A stretch of 29,653 nucleotides of DNA from Ichthyosporea sp. XGB-2017a (taxonomy: Eukaryota > Opisthokonta > Ichthyosporea), in assembly GCA_002811675.1 (NCBI GenBank), contig PDIM01010351.1, positions 65,891-95,543 on the forward strand, in the 5' to 3' direction. The notes beneath the pieces were generated by a model. The model ran no database searches and was not told the origin of the DNA. It worked only from the letters and a program-made list of their open reading frames with translations. The number at the start of each line of letters is the position of its first letter. Positions within the stretch are counted from its first letter, which is position 1. Of this stretch, positions 19,278-28,380 are shown piece after piece. Position numbers and translations under genes: made by a program.

Positions 19278-20978
19278 ATGAATCTTTCAAGAAGTGTTCC
19301 GTGGAGAGATGCTTCTGAATGGATCCATGTTTGTGCTTGTCTTTACGCAAAATGTCCAAATAGCGGTAGTCCCCTGTGGGAAAGGAGACAAGAGGGGGTT
19401 GATTCTGTTCTTTGTTGGAAAGCCAGAGGCGGGAAGCAACTTCCAGTTGCTGTGGAATGTACTGCTGACTTTGTAAAGCTCTTGATTACAGATCATATTT
19501 CGTCAACGAATGGTGGGGCAATGCTGAATTCGCGTAGTTTAAGCTTTTTGTATTCAATGGCATTTATTCGGTTTTTCAATGGGGTGGTGGACTTATGCCA
19601 AAAGGGATCGCATGCTAAGTCCGTTGCTGCTTTAGGGGAGGTTCTTGGGCTACCGGACTGGTTTGTTGATATCCGTCATGAGGCTACGCATATGGCTATG
19701 CCTTCTCTTCCAGTTTTGCGATTGGGCGCGGAACGGGCATTGGCGTGGTTGTATACAAATTATTGGACCGCTCAGGTTGGCTCACTAAACGAAGCAAAAT
19801 CTCAATGCCGAGGGGAAATTAGAAAATACCGTAAAATTCAAAAGCTACTACTTGAAGAACGGCAGAGCGAAATTGGGTTAATTGGAAAGGACTCATCTGG
19901 TTCCTCACAAGGAAAGAAGGGTACCGCAGCTTCCAAATTAGAAAATGCGCGTTCCTCAATTCTCTCCCGAATTGTAGATACTATTGGAGCCGCGTGCAAT
20001 GTCAGGGACGTAGCCATTCCAGCCTTGCTTGAAGTGGGGATATTGGTGCCAACAAAAGCATCCTACAGACCTTCAGAGGATAACGCGTATGTTAGTGATA
20101 GATCTTTACTTATTTGGGGTCCGCTTCTTCATCACCTTCATGCAATATATCCGCAGTTTGGCTTGTGTTTATTGTGGGCATTGAAAAGAAATCTGAGTGT
20201 CGAAGAGGTTGATAGGGATTTAAATGAAATCGTAGGGCTGCTCCAAAGGGATTGCGGGGAAAAGCTTAGCCAAGCAAAGATGTCTAGTGAAGATTCTTCA
20301 CTGCTTTCTTTGCAAGCTTGGGGTGTGTATATTATCGAAACTTATGGTAAAGATGTGCCGGGTTCTCCATTTTGCTCGAGCAAAGTGAACTATATTCATA
20401 AGGCGTGTGATACCTTTGAGTGTTTGGAAGCGCCCGATGTTTTGAATGACATCAGATTGGAAGGCTTGATTCGTTCGTGTAAACTCCTCCGAAACAAGTA
20501 CTTAGATAAGCTGCAGGAATGTATGGAAAAAAGGCTTATGCAAAGTCGAAACGAATCGTCTGCGCGTGTGGAAGAGTGCTTAAACTTAGATTTGTGGAAA
20601 CTCACCTCAATAGGGGCTCTCCCATGGGAGAATAGCCCTTCGCTTTTGCTAGAAGCGCCGGCCAGATGTGCCTATTTGACCGATATTGGGAAGCATGAAA
20701 AAGAATCCATTGTACAACGGGCATTGGGAAAGACCCAATGGCTTAGCAGAGTTAGTGACTTGCTAGATGTTCCTGTCAAAGACTGCGCTCGCATTGGAAA
20801 GTTTATGAGTGAGCGCGAAGACAATGCATCTTTATTGAAAGAAACGCATGCATTAAAGCGAAAGGGTGATGTGGTCAACATGTCCACTGCCCGCTCCAAG
20901 ACTCTGCGTGCTAGTGAGAGTCACCACCTCCCCAAACCTGGTGCAAAGAGAAATGAAGATGACATTGAGATATTTTAG
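19278..20978 (+). CDS. LAS1: Ribosome biogenesis endoribonuclease LAS1
   Basis: HEPN-type nuclease that cuts the C2 site in ITS2 of pre-rRNA, working with the Grc3/NOL9 kinase. 566 residues, single exon, ATG at 19278. The N-terminal HEPN domain shows RSVPWRDASEWIHVCACLYA, then the block GLPDWFVDIRHEATHMAMPS, where R133-x4-H138 (RHEATH) is the catalytic R-x4-H motif, intact. LPVLRLGAERALAWLYTNYW follows, as in the family. The rest is helical and divergent, with a charged C-terminus (LKRKGDVVN, PKPGAKRNEDDIEIF) typical of the weakly conserved LAS1 tail. It is transcribed divergently from RPB1 and followed 425 bases later by TAH18 on the same strand. No introns are seen in the coding part. Confidence 0.92.
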   Translation: MNLSRSVPWRDASEWIHVCACLYAKCPNSGSPLWERRQEGVDSVLCWKARGGKQLPVAVECTADFVKLLITDHISSTNGGAMLNSRSLSFLYSMAFIRFFNGVVDLCQKGSHAKSVAALGEVLGLPDWFVDIRHEATHMAMPSLPVLRLGAERALAWLYTNYWTAQVGSLNEAKSQCRGEIRKYRKIQKLLLEERQSEIGLIGKDSSGSSQGKKGTAASKLENARSSILSRIVDTIGAACNVRDVAIPALLEVGILVPTKASYRPSEDNAYVSDRSLLIWGPLLHHLHAIYPQFGLCLLWALKRNLSVEEVDRDLNEIVGLLQRDCGEKLSQAKMSSEDSSLLSLQAWGVYIIETYGKDVPGSPFCSSKVNYIHKACDTFECLEAPDVLNDIRLEGLIRSCKLLRNKYLDKLQECMEKRLMQSRNESSARVEECLNLDLWKLTSIGALPWENSPSLLLEAPARCAYLTDIGKHEKESIVQRALGKTQWLSRVSDLLDVPVKDCARIGKFMSEREDNASLLKETHALKRKGDVVNMSTARSKTLRASESHHLPKPGAKRNEDDIEIF

Positions 20979-21403
20979 AAGTTCGCATTATAGCGTGTCT
21001 AGGACAACCAACAAGAGTTATTGCAAATTTAAATTTCAGGTTTTTGCAATTATCATGAAGAGTCAAGAAACAACCATGTATACATCACCCTATCCTTGTG
21101 TGCATCATAAGCAATGGGTCTTTATGCCTAGCTATTCATCATGAAGAGTCAAGAAACAACCATGTATACATCACCCTATCCTTGTGTGCATCATAAGCAA
21201 TGGGTCTTTATGCCTAGCTATTCATTCATACACCGCCTAGCTAGGTTGTAGGGGAACTGAAATAATAAAATAAATGTACACGCAGTCAAAGTGAAATAGT
21301 GACTACTTTTATGCATGTAACGCTGTACTGTGAACCCTGACCAGCTGTGTGAATCTGTGAATCTCATTATCATACCTTTTGAGAACTGGATCCTAGGTGC
21401 CTG
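20979..21403 (+). other. LAS1-TAH18 intergenic region
   Basis: 425 bases without a gene. It contains an 86-base perfect tandem duplication (listed separately), a CCTAGCTAGG palindrome shortly after it (about 21234-21243), and AATAAA at 21264-21269, the likely LAS1 poly(A) signal. The TAH18 promoter must lie in the last about 130 bases or overlap the LAS1 3' UTR. Confidence 0.55.
21052..21223. repeat. Two-copy perfect tandem duplication, 86-base unit
   Basis: Copies 21052-21137 and 21138-21223 are identical by direct reading, each starting ATCATGAAGAGTCAAG and ending GCCTAGCTATTC. Identity stops within two bases of the right end. It lies in the presumed LAS1 3' UTR. Confidence 0.95.
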
Positions 21404-23260
21404 ATGTCAGAAGCGCCACCAATACTTGTCCTGTACGGGTCTCAGACCGGAACCGCTGAGGATGCCGCCCATCGTGTAGTGAGAGAAGGGAAACGACGCC
21501 ATTTTCGTATCAAGGCGAGTGCTATGGATGATTATGATATTAGTCAGCTAATCAATGAGCAGCTTGTTATTTTTATTTGTGCAACAACAGGTCAAGGGGA
21601 GCCTCCAGATAATATGAAAAGGTTCTGGAAGTTTCTGTTGCGTAGGAATTTACCGGCAGATTCCTTATGTAGATTGCTTTTTACTATTTTTGGATTTGGG
21701 GACTCTTCATATGCGCAGTATAACTTTATGGCAAAACGCCTTTACAATCGCCTGGTTCAGCTTTCGGCGAATTCATTCTATGGAAGGGGGATGGGTGATG
21801 ATCAGCACGAGCTGGGACCTGATGCCACTCTTGAACCATGGCTGGAGGGGTTGTGGAATAGACTTTTAGTAACTTACCCTTTGCCAAAGGGTGTGGAAAT
21901 CATTCGCAAAGACGTAACACCTCCTCCAAGATATCGTATTCGGACACTGGAGGGATTGAAATATGAGGGAACACGGGATCATACTTTTGAAGCGGGTGGG
22001 GTAAATCAAGTACCAGGGCGAAGTAGTGAATGGCCTCTCTGTGGTCAAATGACCGTTAATAAGCGACTAACAAGTGAAAATCACTTTCAGGATGTGAGAC
22101 ATATTGAAATTTGTCTCCAGGACTCGGAAAAAGATATTACAGGAGATTCGTGCTCCACTACTCAGCTTTCCTATAATCCAGGAGACATTTTTTGTACTCG
22201 CCCGCTAAATAGCGAGGAAACAATTGAATGGTTCCTTGAGAGATTCCAGTTATCAAAAGACATCCAAATATCCTTGGATCCAACTGACAAGGAGGACATT
22301 CTACCTCCTAAATCTGTCCTTATGTTTCCATGCACTTGGCATGATGTTGCCGAGAAATACCTTGACCTCTCTCGTGTTCCTCGAAAATACTTTTTCGAAC
22401 TTTTGGCATACTTCACGACCAGTGAGGATGAGAAAGAAAAGCTTCTTGATTTGGTATCCCCAGAAGGACAGAATGACTTGTGGGATTACTGTTATCGCCC
22501 AAAGCGTACTGCGATGGAAGTACTGGAAGACTTTCCTCACACAAAAGGCAATATCCCTATAGAATATGTTTTTGACTTATTTCCCTGTATACAGCCAAGG
22601 GCATTTTCAATAGCATCCTGCCCGGACGTTCATGGCCCGAATATTCATTTGACGGTCGCATTGGTTGAATTTCAGACAATTATTAGAAAGAAACGTAAAG
22701 GACTTTGCAGTGAGTGGCTTAAGCGATTGGGTCTAATTGTAAATGGGGGAAAATTTTTACCTAGTGTATATTTCTGGATTAAACCAGGAACAATGAAGCT
22801 GCCCTCTTCAGCGGATACACCAGTAGTCATGATAGGGCCTGGTACAGGGTGTGCGCCTTTTCGTAGTATGCTACACAAGCGGGTATGTATGGGTGCTAAA
22901 GAAAATGTATTTTTCTTTGGGTGTAGATATCGAGAAAAGGACTATTTGTATGGAGAAGAATGGGAAGCTTTGTCTCATTCAGGAAAAATTTGCCTGCATG
23001 TCGCCTTTTCCAGGGATCAGGAAAAAAAGCGATATGTTCAACATTGCGTCCGGGAGCAGGGAAAACGCTTGTATGAACTTGTTGCGTGGGAGGAAGCTTA
23101 TGTTTTCATTGCTGGAAATTCCACGCGGATGCCTACAGACGTTACCGAAGCTTTTGAAGAAATTGCACAAGAGTATGGAGGCAAAACAGAGGCAGAATCC
23201 GTTCAATTCTTTAAAAACTTGCAAAAGTTAAAAAGGTTCCAAATAGAGGCCTGGTCTTAG
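21404..23260 (+). CDS. TAH18: NADPH-dependent diflavin oxidoreductase TAH18/NDOR1
   Basis: Cytosolic reductase that passes electrons from NADPH through FAD and FMN to the Fe-S protein Dre2/CIAPIN1 in cytosolic Fe-S assembly. 618 residues, close to the family's about 600. The flavodoxin domain opens LVLYGSQTGTAEDAA (FMN phosphate loop, residues 9-22), with CATTGQGEPPDNM (59-71) and FGFGDSSYAQYN (96-107). The FAD domain has RAFSIAS (399-405). The NADPH domain has MIGPGTGCAPFRS (476-488), FFFGCRYREKDYLYGEEW (503-520) and YVFIAGNSTRMPTDV (566-580). The C-terminus, RFQIEAWS, matches the R-F-Q-x-E-x-W signature that separates NDOR1/Tah18 from cytochrome P450 reductase. There is no N-terminal membrane anchor, also against P450 reductase. 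The ATG at 21404 sits directly before the FMN fold. Confidence 0.96.
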   Translation: MSEAPPILVLYGSQTGTAEDAAHRVVREGKRRHFRIKASAMDDYDISQLINEQLVIFICATTGQGEPPDNMKRFWKFLLRRNLPADSLCRLLFTIFGFGDSSYAQYNFMAKRLYNRLVQLSANSFYGRGMGDDQHELGPDATLEPWLEGLWNRLLVTYPLPKGVEIIRKDVTPPPRYRIRTLEGLKYEGTRDHTFEAGGVNQVPGRSSEWPLCGQMTVNKRLTSENHFQDVRHIEICLQDSEKDITGDSCSTTQLSYNPGDIFCTRPLNSEETIEWFLERFQLSKDIQISLDPTDKEDILPPKSVLMFPCTWHDVAEKYLDLSRVPRKYFFELLAYFTTSEDEKEKLLDLVSPEGQNDLWDYCYRPKRTAMEVLEDFPHTKGNIPIEYVFDLFPCIQPRAFSIASCPDVHGPNIHLTVALVEFQTIIRKKRKGLCSEWLKRLGLIVNGGKFLPSVYFWIKPGTMKLPSSADTPVVMIGPGTGCAPFRSMLHKRVCMGAKENVFFFGCRYREKDYLYGEEWEALSHSGKICLHVAFSRDQEKKRYVQHCVREQGKRLYELVAWEEAYVFIAGNSTRMPTDVTEAFEEIAQEYGGKTEAESVQFFKNLQKLKRFQIEAWS

Positions 23261-23605
23261 TTCGATGATATCATGAGTGTCCAGCTGGGTCATGATGAAG
23301 AAAGGGTTTTATGTATAGAGAGAGGTGGACTGATGGAAGACAGCTCAACACGCTGTGCCATAGATTTATGTCAATAAAATAGGCGCGGAAATGGCAATGG
23401 ACCGTGCCCTAATAGCCCCCCCCCCATCCATCCTGCATGGACCTGCAGCGAGGGTTGTGGCCTGTACAGACTGCAGGTCTTTTGAAAGTTCCATTTGGTC
23501 TGTGCCGGAGATTAACAAGTGCACTTGTAAACAATAAATCACACCACAAAGTTAAATGTGCATTAGGGAAAATATTAATACGTACTGATAAGTCCATTCG
23601 ACGAG
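23261..23605. promoter_or_regulatory. TAH18-threonine synthase intergenic region
   Basis: 345 bases without a gene. AATAAA at 23373-23378 is the likely TAH18 poly(A) signal. A C tract (10 C, 23416-23425) follows. A 9-base inverted repeat, GACCTGCAG (23440-23448) and CTGCAGGTC (23471-23479), is separated by 22 bases and sits about 130 bases before the threonine synthase ATG, a plausible dimeric regulator site or hairpin. Confidence 0.5.
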
Positions 23606-25120
23606 ATGACAACATCAAAATCTGGTATGCGCTACAAAAGCACTAGGGCTAGCAAAGCAGATTCCTCCTCTTATTTGTCTTTCTGCAGTGCCGTGCTACA
23701 AGGTCTCGCCCCGGATGGCGGGCTGTACGTTCCTGAACATATTCCTGTCGTATCAGAAAGTGACGATTCTGAAATCAAGCGCATTTTTGCTGAAGATATT
23801 GGTGAAAAGGAAATGCCCTTCGATGAACTGGCTGTATCCCTGATGCGCTACTTTGTTCCAGAAGAAGACATTCCTTTAGAAGATTTAAAGAATCTATCGA
23901 AGAAGAGCTTTTCAACTTTCAATCATGAAGAAGTTGTTCCCTTGATCGAGGTCAATTCTAGAGATAACGTATTTGTTTTGGAGTTGTTTCATGGTCCCAC
24001 ATTTGCCTTCAAAGATGTTGCTTTGCAATTCTTGGGAAATCTATTCGGATATATGCTAGAACAGAAACATCCCGATGCGGGCAAAAGCATAACTGTGATT
24101 GGAGCTACTAGCGGTGATACAGGGTCAGCAGCAATTTATGGACTACGTGGCAAGCCGAACATAGAGGTGTATATTTTGCACCCCAAGGGAAAAGTTGCCG
24201 ACATTCAAGAACGCCAAATGACAACCGTTTTAGATGAAAATGTCCATAACATTGCTGTTAGTGGCACTTTTGATGATTGTCAGAGTATAGTAAAGGAGCT
24301 GTTCAGAGATGCCGAATTTAAGAAGAAGCATGGACTGGGTGCTGTTAATTCTATTAACTGGGCGCGAATTCTAGCGCAGATAGTCTATTATTTTTACGCC
24401 TATTTTCAATATCGACAGCGGTATGGTGGTAAGAAGGGTGATCAAGTGGTCTTCTCTGTACCCACTGGTAACTTTGGGGATGTTTTGGCTGGGTATTATG
24501 CAAAGAGAATGGGCTTGCCAATATCTCAACTCATAATTGCTACGAACGATAATGACATCCTTACTCGATTTTTCAGAGATGGGGATTATAGTAAAAAGGC
24601 AGTCAAGGAGACGTTGGCCCCAGCAATGGATATCATGTATGCGTCAAACTTTGAACGATACCTGTATCATCTTTGCAATGAAGACGATACTATTTTGTCT
24701 CGGTGGATGCTTGAACTAGCTGACTCTGGGAAAATAACAGTTCCGCATGACCTGCTTGCAGCTGCAAGAGTGGATTTTTGGTCTGATAATGCTAATCAAG
24801 ACGCTATCATAGACGTTATCAAAGAATATGAAGATGAATGCAATTATCTTGCGTGCCCCCATACTGCATGTGGTTTGCATGCCGCGAAATCATATCGTGG
24901 GCTTAAAATTAATTCCGAGCTGCCAATTTTGTGCCTTGCAACTGCCCACCCCGCTAAGTTTGCCAATGCTATTGAAATGGCGGTGTCACACGGGCCACAA
25001 TATCCTAAAGCTCTCAGCGACCTACGTACAAAAGAAAAAAGAGTTTATTATTGCGCCCCTGATGCATCCCAAGTAAGGAGTTTCGTCGAGTTAGTTGATA
25101 AGACTACATGGAAGGTGTAG
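23606..25120 (+). CDS. THR4: Threonine synthase, PLP-dependent (Thr4/ThrC type)
   Basis: Converts O-phospho-L-homoserine to L-threonine, the last step of threonine synthesis. 504 residues, single exon. The start region MRYKSTR is the family N-terminus; the upstream ATG at 23606 adds seven residues, and the methionine at 23627 is an alternative start. Visible motifs: GLAPDGGLYVPE (33-44), FHGPTFAFKDVALQFLGN with PLP-binding Lys136, the phosphate-binding loop GATSGDTGSAA (166-176), SVPTGNFGDVLAGYYA, ATNDNDIL, and the late LATAHPAKF. The layout follows the fungal/gammaproteobacterial class rather than the plant S-adenosylmethionine-activated class. There is no plastid or mitochondrial transit peptide, so it is probably cytosolic. 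It is convergent with the DDT/WHIM gene, with 113 bases between coding ends. Confidence 0.97.
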   Translation: MTTSKSGMRYKSTRASKADSSSYLSFCSAVLQGLAPDGGLYVPEHIPVVSESDDSEIKRIFAEDIGEKEMPFDELAVSLMRYFVPEEDIPLEDLKNLSKKSFSTFNHEEVVPLIEVNSRDNVFVLELFHGPTFAFKDVALQFLGNLFGYMLEQKHPDAGKSITVIGATSGDTGSAAIYGLRGKPNIEVYILHPKGKVADIQERQMTTVLDENVHNIAVSGTFDDCQSIVKELFRDAEFKKKHGLGAVNSINWARILAQIVYYFYAYFQYRQRYGGKKGDQVVFSVPTGNFGDVLAGYYAKRMGLPISQLIIATNDNDILTRFFRDGDYSKKAVKETLAPAMDIMYASNFERYLYHLCNEDDTILSRWMLELADSGKITVPHDLLAAARVDFWSDNANQDAIIDVIKEYEDECNYLACPHTACGLHAAKSYRGLKINSELPILCLATAHPAKFANAIEMAVSHGPQYPKALSDLRTKEKRVYYCAPDASQVRSFVELVDKTTWKV

Positions 25121-25189
25121 AACAAAGATGTGTGTCATTATGTGTTATTATGAAGCTTGGGTTTTGCAAACGGAAGATTCCAAGAACTA

Positions 25190-25195
25190 AATAAA
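25190..25195 (+). other. Candidate poly(A) signal of threonine synthase
   Basis: AATAAA about 70 bases after the stop. The convergent DDT/WHIM coding end is only 39 bases further on. Confidence 0.5.
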
Positions 25196-25233
25196 ATCTT
25201 GATATCACTTGCGAAGCACCTTTCTTATTCAAT

Positions 25234-27359
25234 TCATGTTGTTTCTTGTACTGTACTGTGCTTGGGTGAAACATTCGAGATTATTTTACTCTCTTGAACA
25301 TGTTGCTGTTCAATCTTTGATTCAGAATTTTCCCTCGCTGTGCCGCAAACAGACGAAGGCCCGTACCCTACCGAATGTCCATCTGCTGGAGTATAAGAGC
25401 TACTATAGGCATCAAAGCTTCCCACCGATCCTGAAGGATTCTGATATTCACCGCCTACTGGGTATGGATGTCCCCCATTTGCCCCCGCAAAACCAGGTCC
25501 ACTAACTGAGGGTTGGGCCTTATGTTGATGAAAGCCACCATAAACTTGCGTATAAGAATTGTGGGTTGGCTGTTCTGGGATAACTTCCGTATATGACGGC
25601 TGCTCAGCCATGAAAGGTAATTGCCCTTTCGCTGAATCTGCGACCAATTCATTGCTCTTCGATATTTCCTTTACGCGCATGGATTTTTCTTCTTTGGCTT
25701 TTTCCATTGCATTTTTCTTTTCGCGATAATCCAGAAAAAATTGCACGAGCGATTTACTATGCCCATTGTAAACAGCAGCGGCAGCAGCATTTGCAAGTTG
25801 AGTACTAAATACATATTTTTCTCCATCCTCACTGGCAGGTTCGTTCATGTCAACAACTTCAATTTCATTTTCGTTCTCAACAGATACCACATCTGAATGT
25901 TCTTTTCTGCTATTTTTAGTTTTTTTCCTTTTCCTCTTCTTACTATCATCATCGCTAGATAAATCATCAAAAGGAAGACCTTGCGCTATGCGCCGCCTTT
26001 TTTCTGCCCGTTTCTTTCTCTGATGTTCTACTCTCATGCGCTCAAGCTCTGCAGCTTCGAGGGCTCTTTCTCTTTCTTCAATCCTTTGCTTTCTTTCCAG
26101 GGCCCGTCGTTCCCGTTCCCGCTCCAGACGCTCCTGCTTTTCCTTTTCTTCCTGCTCTTTCTTCATTGCAGACGATACACGCTCTTCCTCCTCCCTTTTC
26201 CTCTTGTCTTCCAGTTCCCTTTGCTTCTTAAGTTGGCTCTTCTCAAACGCTCTCAGTTTTTCCTCTTCTTTCTTCAAAATCGCTTTCTTTTCTTCTTCTT
26301 GTTTCCTAACATCCAATACCTGTAAGCGAGAAGAACGCTTCTTGGGCATTAAATCATACATCATCCGCTTTTCTTCTTCTTTCTTTCTAGTCTGTAGCTT
26401 TGCTAGGACCTTTGGGCCGATATCGTTGCTTAAAACCTCATGCAGTGCCTTTTCGGAAGCATTCTTTGACTTTGAATATCTTTTACATTGAGCGGTCCAT
26501 TCATCTGCAGAGGAGCAAACAACGCTCCAGGATCTTTTGGCCCCTGGTCCTTTCTTACTGGCTCTTTTGGGAGGAACTTCTCGATACAGACGCAGATCTT
26601 TAAAGTACCAAAATTTGGCACCCAGAGCATCACAGCCTATTGGAAGAACTCTGATATTTTCTGGCTCCACTTTGGTATTACAGAACTCCAAAAGTGACTC
26701 ATTTTCTGATATGTGCCACTGGCATATAGCATACAGGACCTGAAGTCTCTCTTGAACTGAAAGCTGATCATACACCTTTACTTCACTAAAAAATCCCCTT
26801 TCATTTAACTCTGGGCGTTTCATGAATTCCTGCAAATACAATTTAGAAAGATAGTTGCACACGATTCACCATTATTAAAATTTTTTCTTCGCACAGTGTC
26901 TCAGACAGAAAAGGACAACCGAAAAGCTAATCTTACCTCCTTCAGAATATCTCTCCATGTGTTCAGGAGTACATCTTTTCTTCCCAGAAGATTCGAAAGC
27001 AGGGTAACATGAATCTGACCAAGACCAATAGAGTCAGGGGCGTCAATCAGGGCCGCTTGGATATCCTCAATTTTAATATAGAAGTTGAAAAACTGACGAA
27101 ACGACTTCAGGAAAAAAAAAATGCAAGGAAGTTGCCACATTCCCTGTATGATTTGATTAGGATCGTCAATTTCATCTGAGACTTCAACGTCATTCCCATC
27201 ACGAAATACTCCGTTATCGTCAGCGGCACTGGAAACCGGTGAATCTGCCCGTGACTCGCTGAGAGCCTTTTCAGCAGCCTTTTCTTTTTCTCTAGCGGCA
27301 GCCTCTTCAGCGATTTTGGCCTCTTCCGCTAATCTTCTTGCTCGCAGTCTCGCGCTCAT
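25234..27359 (-). CDS. DDT/WHIM-domain chromatin remodelling accessory protein, two exons
   Basis: Coding exons are 27359-26937 and 26829-25234, phase 0, giving 672 residues. After MSARLRARRLAEEAKIAEEA and a disordered acidic stretch, residues about 70-140 resemble a DDT domain (MWQLPCIFFFLKSFRQFF, IEDIQAALIDAP). Exon 2 continues with WHIM-type sequence: LSVQERLQVLYAICQWHISE, NIRVLPIGCDALGAKFWYF and LRLYREVP; the last two resemble the G-x-D-x-x-G-x-x-Y/F-W-x-F signature that binds the ISWI nucleosome spacer. A long Glu/Lys/Arg coiled coil follows (about 310-430), then KRKRKKTKNSRKE and a Tyr/Gly/Ser-rich tail. There is no PHD finger or bromodomain, unlike BAZ or CECR2; the layout is closer to small plant DDR/RLT-type ISWI partners. 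The ATG at 27359 is the first that does not lie in poor upstream sequence. The domain call is firm and the orthologue uncertain. Confidence 0.85.
26830..26936 (-). other. Intron of the DDT/WHIM gene (phase 0)
   Basis: On the minus strand: donor GAG|GTAAGA, acceptor GTATTTGCAG|GAA, 107 bases. It joins RDILKE to EFMKRPEL and connects the DDT-like part to the WHIM part. Each exon frame alone runs into non-conserved sequence. Confidence 0.92.
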
Positions 27360-28020
27360 TACTGACACAAAATCAATCTGTCTATTAACTGTTATGATAA
27401 TGAAACAAAAAGAAAAACGAAAAAGAAAACTGGATAGGGGGCAAATGACCTGCAAGGCACTGCGAACGCGTGAGCTTAAATCCGAAATTCGAGTCTCAAT
27501 TTGAATTTGATTCTGTGGGTAAGATTCTTCCTGGAAGCTTAAGTGTGATCTACAACTTGACCTACTTTGGCTATAAAAATGCACAGATCTGAAAAAGGAA
27601 TTATATATAGTCACTGTACTCCAAGGAAGTAGCTCTGGACGCCGCGCAGAAACTACAACCATAAATAACACAACAACTGCAGCCGGCCTGGCCCTGATCC
27701 ATCATCCGAGATTGCTATAGTGTGCTATGTAGCTGCTGCCTGTGTGGCCCCGCGACTGCAGCCCACTGCCCAGCTGATCATCAGGAGGTTTAGGTGTGCG
27801 ACGGGTAATAATAATGCCTATAAAAGTACTGTAGTGGCGCAAATTTACGTAGGGCACATATTTCCCGCCAACGTCGTCTAGGCGGCCCTAGGGTCGAGGC
27901 TCTATGACAACCGTTGCTGCATCACAATTGTTACCAGCTGCAGCCTGAATGAATATTCCAATGAAACCACGCGGCTGTATTTTGCTTTTTACTAATTTTT
28001 ATTTCGATTTCCTTTTTAAT
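27360..28020. promoter_or_regulatory. Upstream region of the DDT/WHIM gene with E2F-like sites and CTGCAG motifs
   Basis: About 660 bases without a supported gene. A minus-strand TATATATAATT lies about 240 bases before the DDT/WHIM start. Further up are CTGCAG at 27677, 27756 and 27938, overlapping CAGCTG/TGATCA at 27771-27780, a plus-strand TATAAAAG at 27819-27826, GGCGCAAA at 27836-27843 and TTTCCCGC at 27861-27868 (general E2F consensus). The site spacing resembles the POLD3 upstream region. Which transcript they serve is not certain, as plus-strand sequence downstream is of doubtful coding value. Confidence 0.5.
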
Positions 28021-28026
28021 TAGTTC

Positions 28027-28314
28027 ATGCCTAGATCTGCTACTAATCGTGGGTCCCATTCGAGGGGAAGGGCTTCCTCTTCGAGGGGAGGGTCTGCGTC
28101 TTCCTCCTCAGCGAGGAAGAACGCATGTTCGGACGAGGAATGTACTTCCACTCCCTGTAGGTCTCCCCGCCGGCTGCAGGATAATTCTTCTGGCGGGAGC
28201 AGTACTCCCCGTAGGACTCCCCGCCGGCAGGGTAATTCTTCTGGCCGGAGCACTTCCTGTGGGACTGGCAGGATAATTCTTCTGGCGGGAACTCTCGTAC
28301 TGGGAAAAACCTAG
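28027..28314 (+). CDS. Doubtful Arg/Ser-rich small reading frame over a tandem repeat
   Basis: 95 residues beginning MPRSATNRGSHSRGRASSSR, basic, with SPRR and TPRR motifs (S/T-P-R-R) like those of DNA minor-groove binding tails. A plus-strand TATAAAAG lies about 200 bases upstream. Against it: the underlying DNA is a GC-rich tandem repeat whose unit lengths (54 and 51 bases) are multiples of three, so at least four other frames on both strands are open across the same stretch. I cannot say which, if any, is translated. Confidence 0.2.
   Translation: MPRSATNRGSHSRGRASSSRGGSASSSSARKNACSDEECTSTPCRSPRRLQDNSSGGSSTPRRTPRRQGNSSGRSTSCGTGRIILLAGTLVLGKT
28051..28310. repeat. GC-rich imperfect tandem-repeat block (minisatellite)
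   Basis: The left part has two about 21-base units starting TCGAGGGGA(A)GGG (about 28059-28100). The right part has three units sharing CTCCCCGCCGGC and then TAATTCTTCTGGCGGGAGCA: starts near 28151 and 28205 (54-base step), and a shortened third near 28256 (51-base step) ending GGCGGGAACT. Copies differ at several bases, so the array is not recent. Confidence 0.8.
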
Positions 28315-28380
28315 CATGCATGGCTCCTCAATGAGAATAGTTTCTCAAGGGACGTGCTAGTCGGCTTCAAGGTGCATTAT

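Noticed and set aside
1-25234. Operon or metabolic gene cluster
   Set aside because: Strands alternate, each gene has its own flanks, and the products belong to unrelated housekeeping processes.
26036-26491. 151-residue plus-strand Ser/Arg/Phe-rich frame opposite the DDT/WHIM coiled coil
   Set aside because: It is the antisense shadow of Glu/Lys-rich coiled-coil codons. The minus-strand frame carries the recognisable domains.
28151-28290. Possible CRISPR array
   Set aside because: Repeats are adjacent tandem units of 51-54 bases with diverged copies and no unique spacers, in a eukaryotic setting. It is a minisatellite.
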